DNA of 64,000 nucleotides from Pseudomonas frederiksbergensis (GTDB lineage Bacteria; Pseudomonadota; Gammaproteobacteria; Pseudomonadales; Pseudomonadaceae). Location: NCBI RefSeq assembly GCF_001874645.1, contig NZ_CP017886.1, positions 5,260,501 through 5,324,500 of the forward strand. The letters run 5' to 3'. The number at the start of each line of letters is the position of its first letter. Within the stretch, counting starts at the first letter, position 1. A model generated the notes under the pieces. The model was not told where the DNA came from. It was given only the letters and a program-made list of their open reading frames with translations, and did no database searches. Shown here piece by piece: positions 1 through 7,867 of the stretch. The translations under genes were made by a program, and so were the position numbers.

Positions 1-741
1 TTCCTGATTGCTGGAACGGGCGATCAGCTGAACCGCGCCGCGTTGCCCGCTGCAGCGTCCGCAGGCATGGCAGTCACTGGCGCCTTGCAGGCGGCGGATA
101 TCGAGCAGCGGGGCGCAGTTGGGCGGCGGCAGTCGGGGTGCGGCATTGTCCATCCAGCGTTGTTCATCGACCTGAAAATGAACGGGAGCCAGCCGGGCGA
201 GCAGGGCAAAGACCCCGCTGACCGGGCACAGGTAGCGGCACCAGACCCGTTTGCCCCGGGCGAACAATAACCCGACGCCGACCGCCGCCACGGTCGAGCC
301 GCCAAGAATCAACAACGCCGCCTGAGCGTAGTCATAAACGCTGATCAACTGACCGTAGAGGGTCGTCAGGCAGAACGCCAAGGTTGGCCAGCCGCCCCAG
401 CGCAACCAGCGCGGCACACCCAGGCCTGTACCGTAATGGCTGGCCCATTCGCTGAGGGAACCTTCCGGGCACAGAACACCGCACCAGAGTCGGCCGAACA
501 GCACCATCGACAGCAGCACGAACGGCCACCAGATACCCCAGAACAAAAACTGCGCGAGCACGGTCAGGTTGTCGAGTATCCGTGCCTGGCTGTCCGGTAG
601 TGGCAACATCGCCGGTATCACCACCAGCAGCGCATAGAAAAGTACAACGGCCCACTGCACCGCGCGAATGACGGGCGCATGGCGACGCATCCCGTCACCC
701 AGGCGCTGCAGCCATCGATTACAGCGACTCAGGTCGGGCAT
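1..741 (-). CDS. ftrD: FtrD-like polyferredoxin (4Fe-4S membrane protein), partial
   Basis: Inner-membrane iron-sulfur protein expected to handle electrons for the FtrABCD ferrous iron uptake system. The frame starts at an ATG at 741 and stays open for 247 codons to the window edge, so the C-terminus is missing. Several hydrophobic segments are visible (about residues 26-48, 62-83, 118-160). Cysteine motifs typical of polyferredoxins appear as C87-x3-C91-P, C168-x3-C172-P and C224-x2-C227-x2-C230. The start overlaps the end of the permease gene by 13 nt, which indicates translational coupling and a single operon. The family assignment is firm; the FtrD name rests on the gene order P19, cupredoxin, FTR1, ferredoxin known from the Bordetella/Brucella-type system. 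Confidence 0.85.
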   Translation of the reverse strand, partial: MPDLSRCNRWLQRLGDGMRRHAPVIRAVQWAVVLFYALLVVIPAMLPLPDSQARILDNLTVLAQFLFWGIWWPFVLLSMVLFGRLWCGVLCPEGSLSEWASHYGTGLGVPRWLRWGGWPTLAFCLTTLYGQLISVYDYAQAALLILGGSTVAAVGVGLLFARGKRVWCRYLCPVSGVFALLARLAPVHFQVDEQRWMDNAAPRLPPPNCAPLLDIRRLQGASDCHACGRCSGQRGAVQLIARSSNQE

Positions 742-1583
742 GGGACGTTTCCCGTATTACGCTGCCGCAGCCAGCCGCCGACGGACAGCCAGTAACCGCC
801 CCACACCAGCAAGGTCATACCACTGGGTGTCGCTCGATAACCGGCAAAGCCGGCAAGAAAGCCCCCTAATCCATGGCTGTCGCTCAACAATGCGCCGCTG
901 TCCCAAAGCGCTTCGCCAATGACGCTGTAAACTTGCTCCGGCAAATCGAGGGCGAGCAGTTGACCGCCGATTCGCTCGGTGCCGCTGACCAGCAACGCCG
1001 CGCCGAGCATGAGCAGGATGACTTCGCTGATCGCAAAGAATCGCTGCCATGAAATGAACCGGCGACTGCTGTGCAGCAGGGCAAGGGTGAGTGCTGACAG
1101 CACCAGTCCCAATACGCCGCCGACCACAAACAAACCGAGTTGCGGGCCTCGCAAGCGAGCGCCGGCACCATAGAGGAACACCACGGTTTCGCTGCCTTCG
1201 CGGCTGACCGCGAGCATTGCCAGCAGCAACAGCCCTACACCGCCCTGTCGGGCCAGGTGAGTATCGGCGTGTCGTCGCAAGTCATGCTTGAGCGTGCGCC
1301 CGTGGCGATGCATCCAGCCGACCATTTGTACCATCAGCAGGCTGGCAACCAGTGCCAGTGCGGCCTGGAACCATTCACTGGCAGAACCGCTCATGGCCTC
1401 GCCGGCAAACAGAATCAGCACTGCGAGCAGGCCCGAGAGCATCAACCCCAGCATCACACCGGCCCACAGGAATTTGACCAGTCGATTACCCCGGCCTTGC
1501 TGGCTGGCCCAGGCCTGGAGAATGCCGATCACCAGCAGCGCCTCGACGCTTTCGCGCCAGACGATGAACATTGATTGATTCAT
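729..1583 (-). CDS. ftrC: FTR1-family high-affinity iron permease
   Basis: Inner-membrane iron permease of the FTR1/EfeU family, 284 residues. The two signature REXXE iron-binding motifs are present: R10-E-S-V-E14 in the first membrane helix and R128-E-G-S-E132 in a later helix. About seven hydrophobic helices can be read. The ATG at 1583 is chosen over an in-frame start five codons upstream because a GGAG ribosome site sits just before it. Its partners are the periplasmic P19-type protein and cupredoxin upstream and the ferredoxin downstream. In this system family, iron(II) bound by P19 is thought to be oxidised by the cupredoxin before passage through the permease. The motifs make the call strong. 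Confidence 0.93.
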   Translation of the reverse strand: MNQSMFIVWRESVEALLVIGILQAWASQQGRGNRLVKFLWAGVMLGLMLSGLLAVLILFAGEAMSGSASEWFQAALALVASLLMVQMVGWMHRHGRTLKHDLRRHADTHLARQGGVGLLLLAMLAVSREGSETVVFLYGAGARLRGPQLGLFVVGGVLGLVLSALTLALLHSSRRFISWQRFFAISEVILLMLGAALLVSGTERIGGQLLALDLPEQVYSVIGEALWDSGALLSDSHGLGGFLAGFAGYRATPSGMTLLVWGGYWLSVGGWLRQRNTGNVPCPT

Positions 1584-1605
1584 GGAAACTCCGTGCATGC
1601 GCGGG

Positions 1606-1938
1606 TTATTTCGCGAGGATGCCGCCCTCGGGCAGTTGCGGATTGTACTCGTCGAAGAAGGGGTAGTGACCGGGACTCAGGGGGTGAATGACCACGAAGG
1701 TTGTCACCCCCGGCGACAGGACTTTTTCAACCCGCAACGGCGTGCTCTCGAATTCGGCTGGTCCTTGACCGCTGTTTTTCAGGACAATCTTGAAGCGCTG
1801 TCCGGCCGGCACCTCCAGTAAGGCAGGGGTGAAGTGGCCATCGCGCAGGATCAGTTCGTAGCTCGGTAACTCGGCACGGACGGTCAACGGCGCAACGGCT
1901 CCGGCCACCATCAGCCAGGCAAGAGGCAGGCGCTTCAT
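1606..1938 (-). CDS. ftrB: Periplasmic cupredoxin-domain protein of iron uptake operon
   Basis: Small 110-residue exported protein with an N-terminal signal peptide ending near VRA (residues 19-22) and a single cupredoxin-like beta domain of the type found in EfeO and FtrB. The core pattern runs from the segment LILRDGHFTP to the C-terminal FFDEYNPQLP. A classical full set of blue-copper ligands is not obvious to the eye, so the metal is uncertain. The ATG lies directly after the stop codon of the P19 gene (TGA then ATG), so translation is likely coupled. The role in iron(II) handling is inferred from the neighbours and the known FtrB family. Confidence 0.82.
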   Translation of the reverse strand: MKRLPLAWLMVAGAVAPLTVRAELPSYELILRDGHFTPALLEVPAGQRFKIVLKNSGQGPAEFESTPLRVEKVLSPGVTTFVVIHPLSPGHYPFFDEYNPQLPEGGILAK

Positions 1939-2469
1939 TCAATAGCCACCTTTTTTACCGATGCCGGCGTAGATGAACTCGTAGTGCAGTTCGCAGCGTT
2001 CGAACCAGGGCGCTACACCGGTTTCCTTATCGGTATGGCGCCCGAGGGAGCCGTGACCGCTGGGCGGCAGGACGGTCAAGGTCAGCCGATATTTGCCCGG
2101 CCCCAGCAACTTCACATTGTCGCCATAGTGTGGGCCGTCATTGGCGACCATGGCATGGAAGTCGCCCTTGATTTCGCCCGGGTTGCCTGCTCTGCTCAAG
2201 TTGAACGAAACATTGAGGTAGGGCACGAAACTGCCTTCCTGAAAGCCTTGTCGATTATCCGCGGTGGCCCGAATGTCAGCTTCCAGGTGAACATCGGAAT
2301 CAGCAGTGGCCCGCATCATGCCGACAGGCTCCATCTCGATCGGTTGCAGATACACCGCCCCGACTTCCAGCCCCGGACACAACTGTGGCTCCCCGATCGG
2401 ATATTCCTTGGCGTGAGCCAGTGGTGAGAGCAAGAGGAGGGCGAGTGACAACGAAAAAGGGGTACGCAT
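1939..2469 (-). CDS. ftrA: P19/Tpd-family periplasmic iron-binding protein
   Basis: First gene of the iron operon; 176 residues with a clear signal peptide (MRTPFSLSLALLLLSPLAHA) and then a P19/Tpd-type domain. Family hallmarks are the segment around QPIEMEPVGMM, with the metal-binding Glu and Met, and the later HYGDNV segment with a conserved His. Members bind iron or copper in the periplasm and deliver it to an FTR1 permease. A start 20 codons further upstream is possible, but the ATG at 2469 gives a proper signal peptide and has an AGGAAG ribosome site 6-7 nt upstream. A Fur box lies about 56 nt upstream, so expression should rise in iron starvation. Confidence 0.92.
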   Translation of the reverse strand: MRTPFSLSLALLLLSPLAHAKEYPIGEPQLCPGLEVGAVYLQPIEMEPVGMMRATADSDVHLEADIRATADNRQGFQEGSFVPYLNVSFNLSRAGNPGEIKGDFHAMVANDGPHYGDNVKLLGPGKYRLTLTVLPPSGHGSLGRHTDKETGVAPWFERCELHYEFIYAGIGKKGGY

Positions 2470-2524
2470 AATGTCTTCCTGAGCACTGACGAGTAGGGAC
2501 CCGAGTCTAGGAAGACTTCCTGCG

Positions 2525-2543
2525 AACAATAATGATTGTTATC
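2525..2543 (-). promoter_or_regulatory. Fur box upstream of ftrABCD
   Basis: The 19-bp sequence AACAATAATGATTGTTATC contains a perfect AACAAT-AATG-ATTGTT dyad and fits the NATWAT-hexamer view of Fur sites. On the minus strand a weak -35 (TTGCAC) and -10 (CATTAT) can be placed around it, with the box covering the -10 region. Repression by Fur-Fe(II) is the natural inference. Confidence 0.8.
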
Positions 2544-2706
2544 AAGTTTTGTGCAATTAAACCGACGGCTCGTCACTGTGGGCCTTCAAAAAATATGAGT
2601 CTTCATGGTTTATAAAATCAATAAGTTGCGCACTTATTTTGACAGGACTGCTTCATGAGGTTTTCAGTTTTGTTGACAAAAACCTTTGAAATTTTCGAAA
2701 AAAATG

Positions 2707-2728
2707 AACCAGCTTCGGCTGGTTTTTT
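2707..2728 (+). terminator. Rho-independent terminator, orphan
   Basis: Seven-base-pair stem AACCAGC/GCTGGTT with a stable TTCG tetraloop, followed by a T-run. No convincing gene ends just upstream on this strand. It may terminate a short untranslated RNA starting in the AT-rich stretch 2590-2700, or a lost gene. Confidence 0.75.
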
Positions 2729-3038
2729 CCGTCTGTGCGGACCTTGCAGGTGTCGTAGCATCTTCAGTTCGTGTTGCCGAGGGCTGAAGGCACCTATCGG
2801 CCCCATAGCAGTCATCGAGGCTGCCAAGCAGTTACACCGAAGACGCCAAACCTCACCACGAGAAGGGTCCTACCGGCCAGAGGTGAATACCCGGAGGATT
2901 CTGGATTTCCCGGTTTTGTTGGCAACCATGCTAGCCGGGTGGAAGCAACCCTCGGCTATTACGTCTCTCCAGTCCTTGCTGCGTCAAAAGCGCCTTCAGG
3001 CTATAAACTAAGGCTTCAGTCAGCTTGACGCCCCCAAA
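2729..3038. other. Non-coding stretch before the STAND gene
   Basis: About 310 bases with no coding frame I can support and no RNA gene I recognise. It must contain the promoter of the large STAND gene, but no clear -35/-10 pair stands out. It probably marks the left border zone between the core iron operon and the accessory region. Confidence 0.5.
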
Positions 3039-6000
3039 ATGCATACACTATTTCACGTAGATACAGCGGACATAAAAGCCCTGAACGACGAGCAAGCGCG
3101 CGCACTGATCGCAAGATTGTGTCGGGCTGAGATTCGCAAGCACGGGGGCTCCGAGTCGGCCGTCACCTGGGGTGGCGATCAAAGAGCAAAAGATGGAGGG
3201 GTGGATGTCAGGGTAGAGATAAATCCGCCACTGGGGATATCTGGCTATCTGCCCAATGACCACACAGCCTTTCAGGTAAAAGCCGAAGTGTTCCCCCCCA
3301 GCAAGATACCTGGGGAAATGGCGCCCAAGGGAGTGCTAAGACAAGCAATACGCGACCTCGCTACGACCAAAGGAAGTTACGTCATTGCCGCGACGCGAGA
3401 CGACACCTCCGAGTCCGCTCTCGATCTACGTCTTAATGCGATGAGAGATTGCTTGTCGGCCAACGGTCTCGGCTCCTCGCCGCATGTTGCCTTCTATGAC
3501 GCAAGAAAGATTGCAGACTGGGTCGAGCAACACCCAGCGATCGTAGCTTGGGTCAAACACCAGCTAGGCAAGCCACTGGTGGGTTGGCGCCCATACTCGG
3601 GTTGGGCCTACCAGGAGTCGACCGTCGACTCAGAATATTTACTCGATGATCGAGTCAAAGTGTTCACGCCTGACGCAGAGAAGGGCATTAATGTCTCGGC
3701 CACCATTGATCGCCTGCGTATCGACCTGTCGAAGGGGGCAAGCGTACGCATTGTCGGCTTATCTGGCGTCGGCAAAACGAGATTAGTACAGGCGCTCTTC
3801 GATCCGCGTGTACAGGCGAATCAGGCTGCACTGAGTGCTGATGACGTGCTGTACACGGACCTTTCAGACGGACCTTCACCTCAACCGTCAGCGATGCTCG
3901 AAGCGCTGATTGAAGACGGAAGTCAGTGTGTTCTCGTCGTGGACAATTGCGGAGCTGACACACATCAGAAGCTCACCGAGCTGCTTAAGACATCTGGCAA
4001 CAAGATTGGCCTGGTTACAGTTGAGTACGACGTTCGAGACGACTTACCAGACGCCACGAGGTGCTACCGTCTTGAAGGCTCCTCCGATGATGTAATCAGG
4101 CAGCTTCTTCAGCGGCGCTATCCGGTCCTATCAATCAGTGATGTTGATACCATCACGGCATTCTCAGACGGTAACGCTCGCGTCGCGTTTGCGTTGGCAG
4201 CGACGGTAACGACGACTGGTGAACTTGCACGGTTGCGAGACTCCGAGCTGTTCAAGCGTCTGTTTCATCAGAAGAACGTCGAGAATGAAGATCTCCTCAG
4301 ATGCGCGGAAGCGGCCAGTATCCTTTACTCGTTCGAAGGCGAGGACGATGGCCCTGGGTCAGAACTCAACAAAATTGCCGCTGTTGCTGACGTTTCATTG
4401 ATCACCCTACAGAGGAAAGTGGTTGATCTACAACGAAGAGGTCTCGTACAGGCGCGTAGCAAATGGCGTGCTGTTTTGCCACACGCGATTGCCAATCGAC
4501 TCGCAGCCCAGGCACTAGAAGTGATACCCAAATCGCAAATCGTGAATATCTTTGTCGATACCGCTAGCGACCGTGTTGTCCGGTCGTTCTCGCGGCGACT
4601 TGGTTACCTACATGAAAGCGCAAAAGCCGCCGAGCTCATACGGGACTGGCTCTCGCCATCCGGGCGTTTTGGCGACCTAACGGCTCTCAATGACATTGGC
4701 CATGAGATCTTTCACAACATTGCACCTGTATCTCCGAGGGTTGCCCTAGCGGCGATTGGACGGGCCGCCAATATCCCTAGCTTCCTTTCGGACGAAAACA
4801 GCAAGCGTGCTCAGTATGCGCATACGTTGAAAGCCATCGCATTCGAAGAAGAAGATTTCGATATCGCCGCCGATATTCTTGTCCGGTTCGCCTTGGAAAA
4901 TCCCCAGGGAAATAGGGGACAAGAATCTATTGTGGAAATTCTGAAGTCTCTGTTTTTCTGCGTGCTATCCGGTACGAATGCCCCCCCAAAGCAAAGAGCA
5001 GCGTTCGTCAGAAAATTGCTTGAATCCGGCGATGCCGAGCGAGAGCAGTTGGGGCTGTTGGCGCTCGATGCGGCGCTTGAGGCAGGGCATTTTACCTCCG
5101 TGAGCAGACTCGATTTCGGAGCTCGAAAGCGGAGCGATGGATGGGCTCCGGTATCCCGCTCAGACGTTGAGGCATGGTTTATGCCATTCATCCGCATGGC
5201 ACTCGACATTGGTAAGCAGAAGTCCGACCTTGCTGAAAGTTGCAGGTCTATTTTGGGTCGCCGTTTAAGAGGACTTTGGGTTGGCACGAATCTGAGGCCA
5301 GAAGTGTGTGCAGCCGTAATAGAGCTGGCTTCAGTCGTGAGCTGGCCTCAAGGTTGGTTTGGAGTCAAAAGCATCCTTCGCTTTGACTTGGGCAAATGCG
5401 ACGAGTCAATTCAGAACGAGCTGCGCGAGCTGGAGAATTTTCTCAAGCCGAAGGCTATACCCGACATGATTCGAGCTCGACTTCTAGAATCGAATCAATT
5501 CGACCTATATCTTGATGACGATGATGCAGATCAGCGCGCTGAAACGGCTGGTGAGCGCATCCGCAGATCAAACCAAGCCGTGGAGGAGCTTGGGGAGGCT
5601 GCTGCCACCATTGAAGGCCTTCTCTTGGAGCTACTCCCGCAATTGATCTCAACCAAGGCAGGAGCCAGTGCATTTCATTTGGGGGTTGGGGTTGGAAAGC
5701 AGATTGCGGACCCGAGCTGGATTTTGGATGCGGCCAAGGAACATATCGCCACTGCCACGCCCGGAACAGTCGGTGTCTTGTTCCTTCGCGGCTTGCTCAA
5801 CGGCTGGCATCAAGCATCTCCCGCTTCTGCCGAGAATTTCCTCGACAGCGCGGTGAGTGATGCAATTTGGGTCAAGTGGATCATGGACCTGCATTGCAGC
5901 ATACCGATGAACCAAGCGGCTTACGCTCGAATCCACCAATCAATCAAGGCTGGAAGTACTCCTGCCTGGCAATACTCCTATCTCGGGATGGGCAGACAAA

Positions 6001-6920
6001 CTGATTCATTTTCTGTTGCAGAGATTGGCGAGCTGCTTTCTGCGATAGCACTGCTGCCTGATGGTGGTGTCGTTTTTCTCGACGTCCTTTCCATGGTCGT
6101 CCACTGCGCGGCAGATCACGATGATGCATATAAGGAGTCCTTGGCGGCAACCTGCCTAAATCTTCTGGGCGCAGCCGAATGGGGAAAGGCTCTGGGGGAT
6201 CGTGCCAATAGCGGTTACCGCCTTGAAAGCATATTGGAGTTTTCGCTGAAGCGATTAGCTTCTTCCGAAGCAGCGCTGGAGGTATTGAACGGTCTAGTTG
6301 CCTTTGCGCGCACGACGGAATGTAGTTATTTCGATAGGGATGCCATCAAAGACGCCATCTCGCCGTTCCTCAGGCACATGCCGCGACGAGCGCTCGACGC
6401 AATCTATGTTCCCGGTGAAGAAGCTCACTTCGGTCAGATGTCGCCGGTGATTGGGCACCCTCACAGTAATCGGAAAGAGACAGCACTCAGCGTAGTCCCA
6501 GTGGATGTATTGATCGATTGGTGTAATACCTCGCCGTCTGATCGTTACGTGTTCGCGGCACAGAGCTGTAAGCTGTTCGATACTCGAAATCGAGCGAGTG
6601 AAGAGCATGCCAACATCGACTCAGTGGACGATTCTGAGTTGGTTATTTCGGAGGCCGGGCTCGCAGTGCTCGCTAATGCTCCTGATAAGAAGGCTGTAGT
6701 CGAGTGCTATTTAATGCGATTTACGCCTTCAGGCTGGTCCGGTTCTTTGGCCGAAATCCTGAAGAAACGGATTCCGCTTCTCGATGCACTGAATCTCGGC
6801 AACGCGGAAGAGCTGAAGCCAGTATTGGCGACAGCTAGAGCGAGCCTCGAACGAAGAATTGCAGCGGAAGAGCTTCGCGAGGACGAAGAAGAGCGCGAGC
6901 GTACTGGTAGCTTCGAATAG
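3039..6920 (+). CDS. Large STAND-type NTPase with N-terminal Mrr-like nuclease domain (Avs-like)
   Basis: A 1293-residue protein. The N-terminus carries a restriction-endonuclease-like pattern: a Gly-Gly-Val-Asp around D56, then Q79-V-K81 in the segment AFQVKAE, as in Mrr/PD-(D/E)xK folds. A P-loop follows at G240-L-S-G-V-G-K-T247 and a Walker B at 298-303 (VLVVDN), in a STAND/NACHT-like arrangement. The remaining 800 or so residues are helical and repeat-like, as in the sensor part of Avs proteins. Known Avs proteins recognise phage proteins, oligomerise and switch on an N-terminal effector. By analogy this would cut DNA after phage sensing, but that is inference. It is a single gene with its own terminator. 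Which Avs type it belongs to cannot be told by eye. Confidence 0.72.
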   Translation: MHTLFHVDTADIKALNDEQARALIARLCRAEIRKHGGSESAVTWGGDQRAKDGGVDVRVEINPPLGISGYLPNDHTAFQVKAEVFPPSKIPGEMAPKGVLRQAIRDLATTKGSYVIAATRDDTSESALDLRLNAMRDCLSANGLGSSPHVAFYDARKIADWVEQHPAIVAWVKHQLGKPLVGWRPYSGWAYQESTVDSEYLLDDRVKVFTPDAEKGINVSATIDRLRIDLSKGASVRIVGLSGVGKTRLVQALFDPRVQANQAALSADDVLYTDLSDGPSPQPSAMLEALIEDGSQCVLVVDNCGADTHQKLTELLKTSGNKIGLVTVEYDVRDDLPDATRCYRLEGSSDDVIRQLLQRRYPVLSISDVDTITAFSDGNARVAFALAATVTTTGELARLRDSELFKRLFHQKNVENEDLLRCAEAASILYSFEGEDDGPGSELNKIAAVADVSLITLQRKVVDLQRRGLVQARSKWRAVLPHAIANRLAAQALEVIPKSQIVNIFVDTASDRVVRSFSRRLGYLHESAKAAELIRDWLSPSGRFGDLTALNDIGHEIFHNIAPVSPRVALAAIGRAANIPSFLSDENSKRAQYAHTLKAIAFEEEDFDIAADILVRFALENPQGNRGQESIVEILKSLFFCVLSGTNAPPKQRAAFVRKLLESGDAEREQLGLLALDAALEAGHFTSVSRLDFGARKRSDGWAPVSRSDVEAWFMPFIRMALDIGKQKSDLAESCRSILGRRLRGLWVGTNLRPEVCAAVIELASVVSWPQGWFGVKSILRFDLGKCDESIQNELRELENFLKPKAIPDMIRARLLESNQFDLYLDDDDADQRAETAGERIRRSNQAVEELGEAAATIEGLLLELLPQLISTKAGASAFHLGVGVGKQIADPSWILDAAKEHIATATPGTVGVLFLRGLLNGWHQASPASAENFLDSAVSDAIWVKWIMDLHCSIPMNQAAYARIHQSIKAGSTPAWQYSYLGMGRQTDSFSVAEIGELLSAIALLPDGGVVFLDVLSMVVHCAADHDDAYKESLAATCLNLLGAAEWGKALGDRANSGYRLESILEFSLKRLASSEAALEVLNGLVAFARTTECSYFDRDAIKDAISPFLRHMPRRALDAIYVPGEEAHFGQMSPVIGHPHSNRKETALSVVPVDVLIDWCNTSPSDRYVFAAQSCKLFDTRNRASEEHANIDSVDDSELVISEAGLAVLANAPDKKAVVECYLMRFTPSGWSGSLAEILKKRIPLLDALNLGNAEELKPVLATARASLERRIAAEELREDEEERERTGSFE

Positions 6921-6944
6921 GCTAGCCCGACGGTTCCATTAGCT

Positions 6945-6974
6945 GATTGCTGCCCGTCCTAACCGGCAGCAATC
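6945..6974 (+). repeat. 10-bp perfect hairpin after the STAND gene
   Basis: GATTGCTGCC and GGCAGCAATC form a perfect stem around a 10-base loop, 25 bases after the stop codon. There is no T-run, so it is not a classical terminator. It may stabilise the 3' end of the mRNA. Confidence 0.5.
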
Positions 6975-7010
6975 GGCCAGAAGTGAACATCTGTTGGTGT
7001 GCATCAAAGT

Positions 7011-7040
7011 AAAGGGGTAGGCGCAATTGCCCTACCTTTT
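7011..7040 (+). terminator. Probable terminator of the STAND gene
   Basis: GGTAGG and CCTACC pair across a loop of nine bases with AAA before and TTTT after. The A-stem-T arrangement fits an intrinsic terminator. Confidence 0.55.
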
Positions 7041-7122
7041 GCCCGGGGTTTTAACGTCAGAAATGTTGATGTTTGAAAGCACTGCACTTGAATTTAGGAT
7101 CAGCTGAGATAGGAGTAATTAC

Positions 7123-7728
7123 ATGTGGTGGGAAAAAACTGTCGAGTACAGGTTTGTTGCCGATGTCGTGGCAAATGGGATGTGCGACTTTGCGGCACCT
7201 CTGTCAGGACGCTATGAAAGGACTGCTGGTGATGCAATTTTTGGCAAGGGCAGTGGGCTAGTACTTGTGGAGTTTAAGCGCAGCCTTTCAGACGTCCCAA
7301 CTGAAGAAACTCTCTTCGAAAACTATGGGGATGCTCAAGCTGCTTTAAGTCAATACAAGCATCATTTCATCGTGTTTGGTGAGCTCGCCATGGATAGTCA
7401 TACGAATTTGGAGCTTTTGGCCCAGCGATATTTTGTAGCTGGTGTCTATTTTGACGGGATAACAGTTTTACAGCATGGGGTGAGCAAGCTCGTTTTTGAT
7501 GAGTATCTACATGCTTTGGCTGAGCATAAGGAAGAGGATGGCCGTGGTCGAGGGTTAGGGCACGTAACGGCGCAGGCAATGTCTGCGGTAATCGGTGTTT
7601 CAGCTGACGGGCTGATGGTAGGTGCAATTTCACTGCATGAATATGCACCAACGCTTTTCCCTGGACCGGTACTGCTTCCGCCACCAGCACCCACCCCCAC
7701 ATTCAGTCCTTCGGGGCCTGGAAGGTAA
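7123..7728 (+). CDS. Orphan small protein with nuclease-like D...ExK pattern
   Basis: A 201-residue protein of a family I do not recognise. The first part has a pattern compatible with a PD-(D/E)xK nuclease core: G36-D37, a strand, then V49-E50-F51-K52. The middle is mixed alpha/beta. The C-terminus is Pro-rich (about residues 178-200) and likely disordered. The ATG at 7123 has a clean AGGAG seven bases upstream, so translation is well supported. It stands alone between the STAND gene and a convergent three-gene ATPase operon, which suggests a defence or accessory role. A nuclease activity is inference from three residues only. Confidence 0.6.
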   Translation: MWWEKTVEYRFVADVVANGMCDFAAPLSGRYERTAGDAIFGKGSGLVLVEFKRSLSDVPTEETLFENYGDAQAALSQYKHHFIVFGELAMDSHTNLELLAQRYFVAGVYFDGITVLQHGVSKLVFDEYLHALAEHKEEDGRGRGLGHVTAQAMSAVIGVSADGLMVGAISLHEYAPTLFPGPVLLPPPAPTPTFSPSGPGR

Positions 7729-7798
7729 TTCCACGGTTTGCAGGCTGCCCTCTCGACGTGGGTACTCCATGCGGCTAATTCACCACCTGGTAAACCTA

Positions 7799-7839
7799 TT
7801 TTACGCGCTGTTAACCACCGCAGTTAACAGCGCATAAAA
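7799..7839. repeat. 17-bp near-perfect dyad between convergent genes
   Basis: TTTTA-c-GCGCTGTTAAC and its complement GTTAACAGCGC-a-TAAAA surround a 7-base loop with a single mismatch. It sits between two convergent genes, where a bidirectional transcription stop is expected, although the T-runs are short. Confidence 0.55.
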
Positions 7840-7867
7840 ATGAGTTACACACGACGGTATGTAAGGG

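Noticed and set aside
2655..3011. 118-codon frame upstream of the STAND gene
   Set aside because: It reads through a strong intrinsic terminator and its translation shows no family feature or normal codon use.
2874..6987. Near-identical 14-base sequences (CGGCCAGRRGTGAA-like) on both sides of the STAND gene, possible target duplication
   Set aside because: The match does not extend outside 14 bases, has a mismatch, and similar phrases are frequent in Pseudomonas intergenic DNA.
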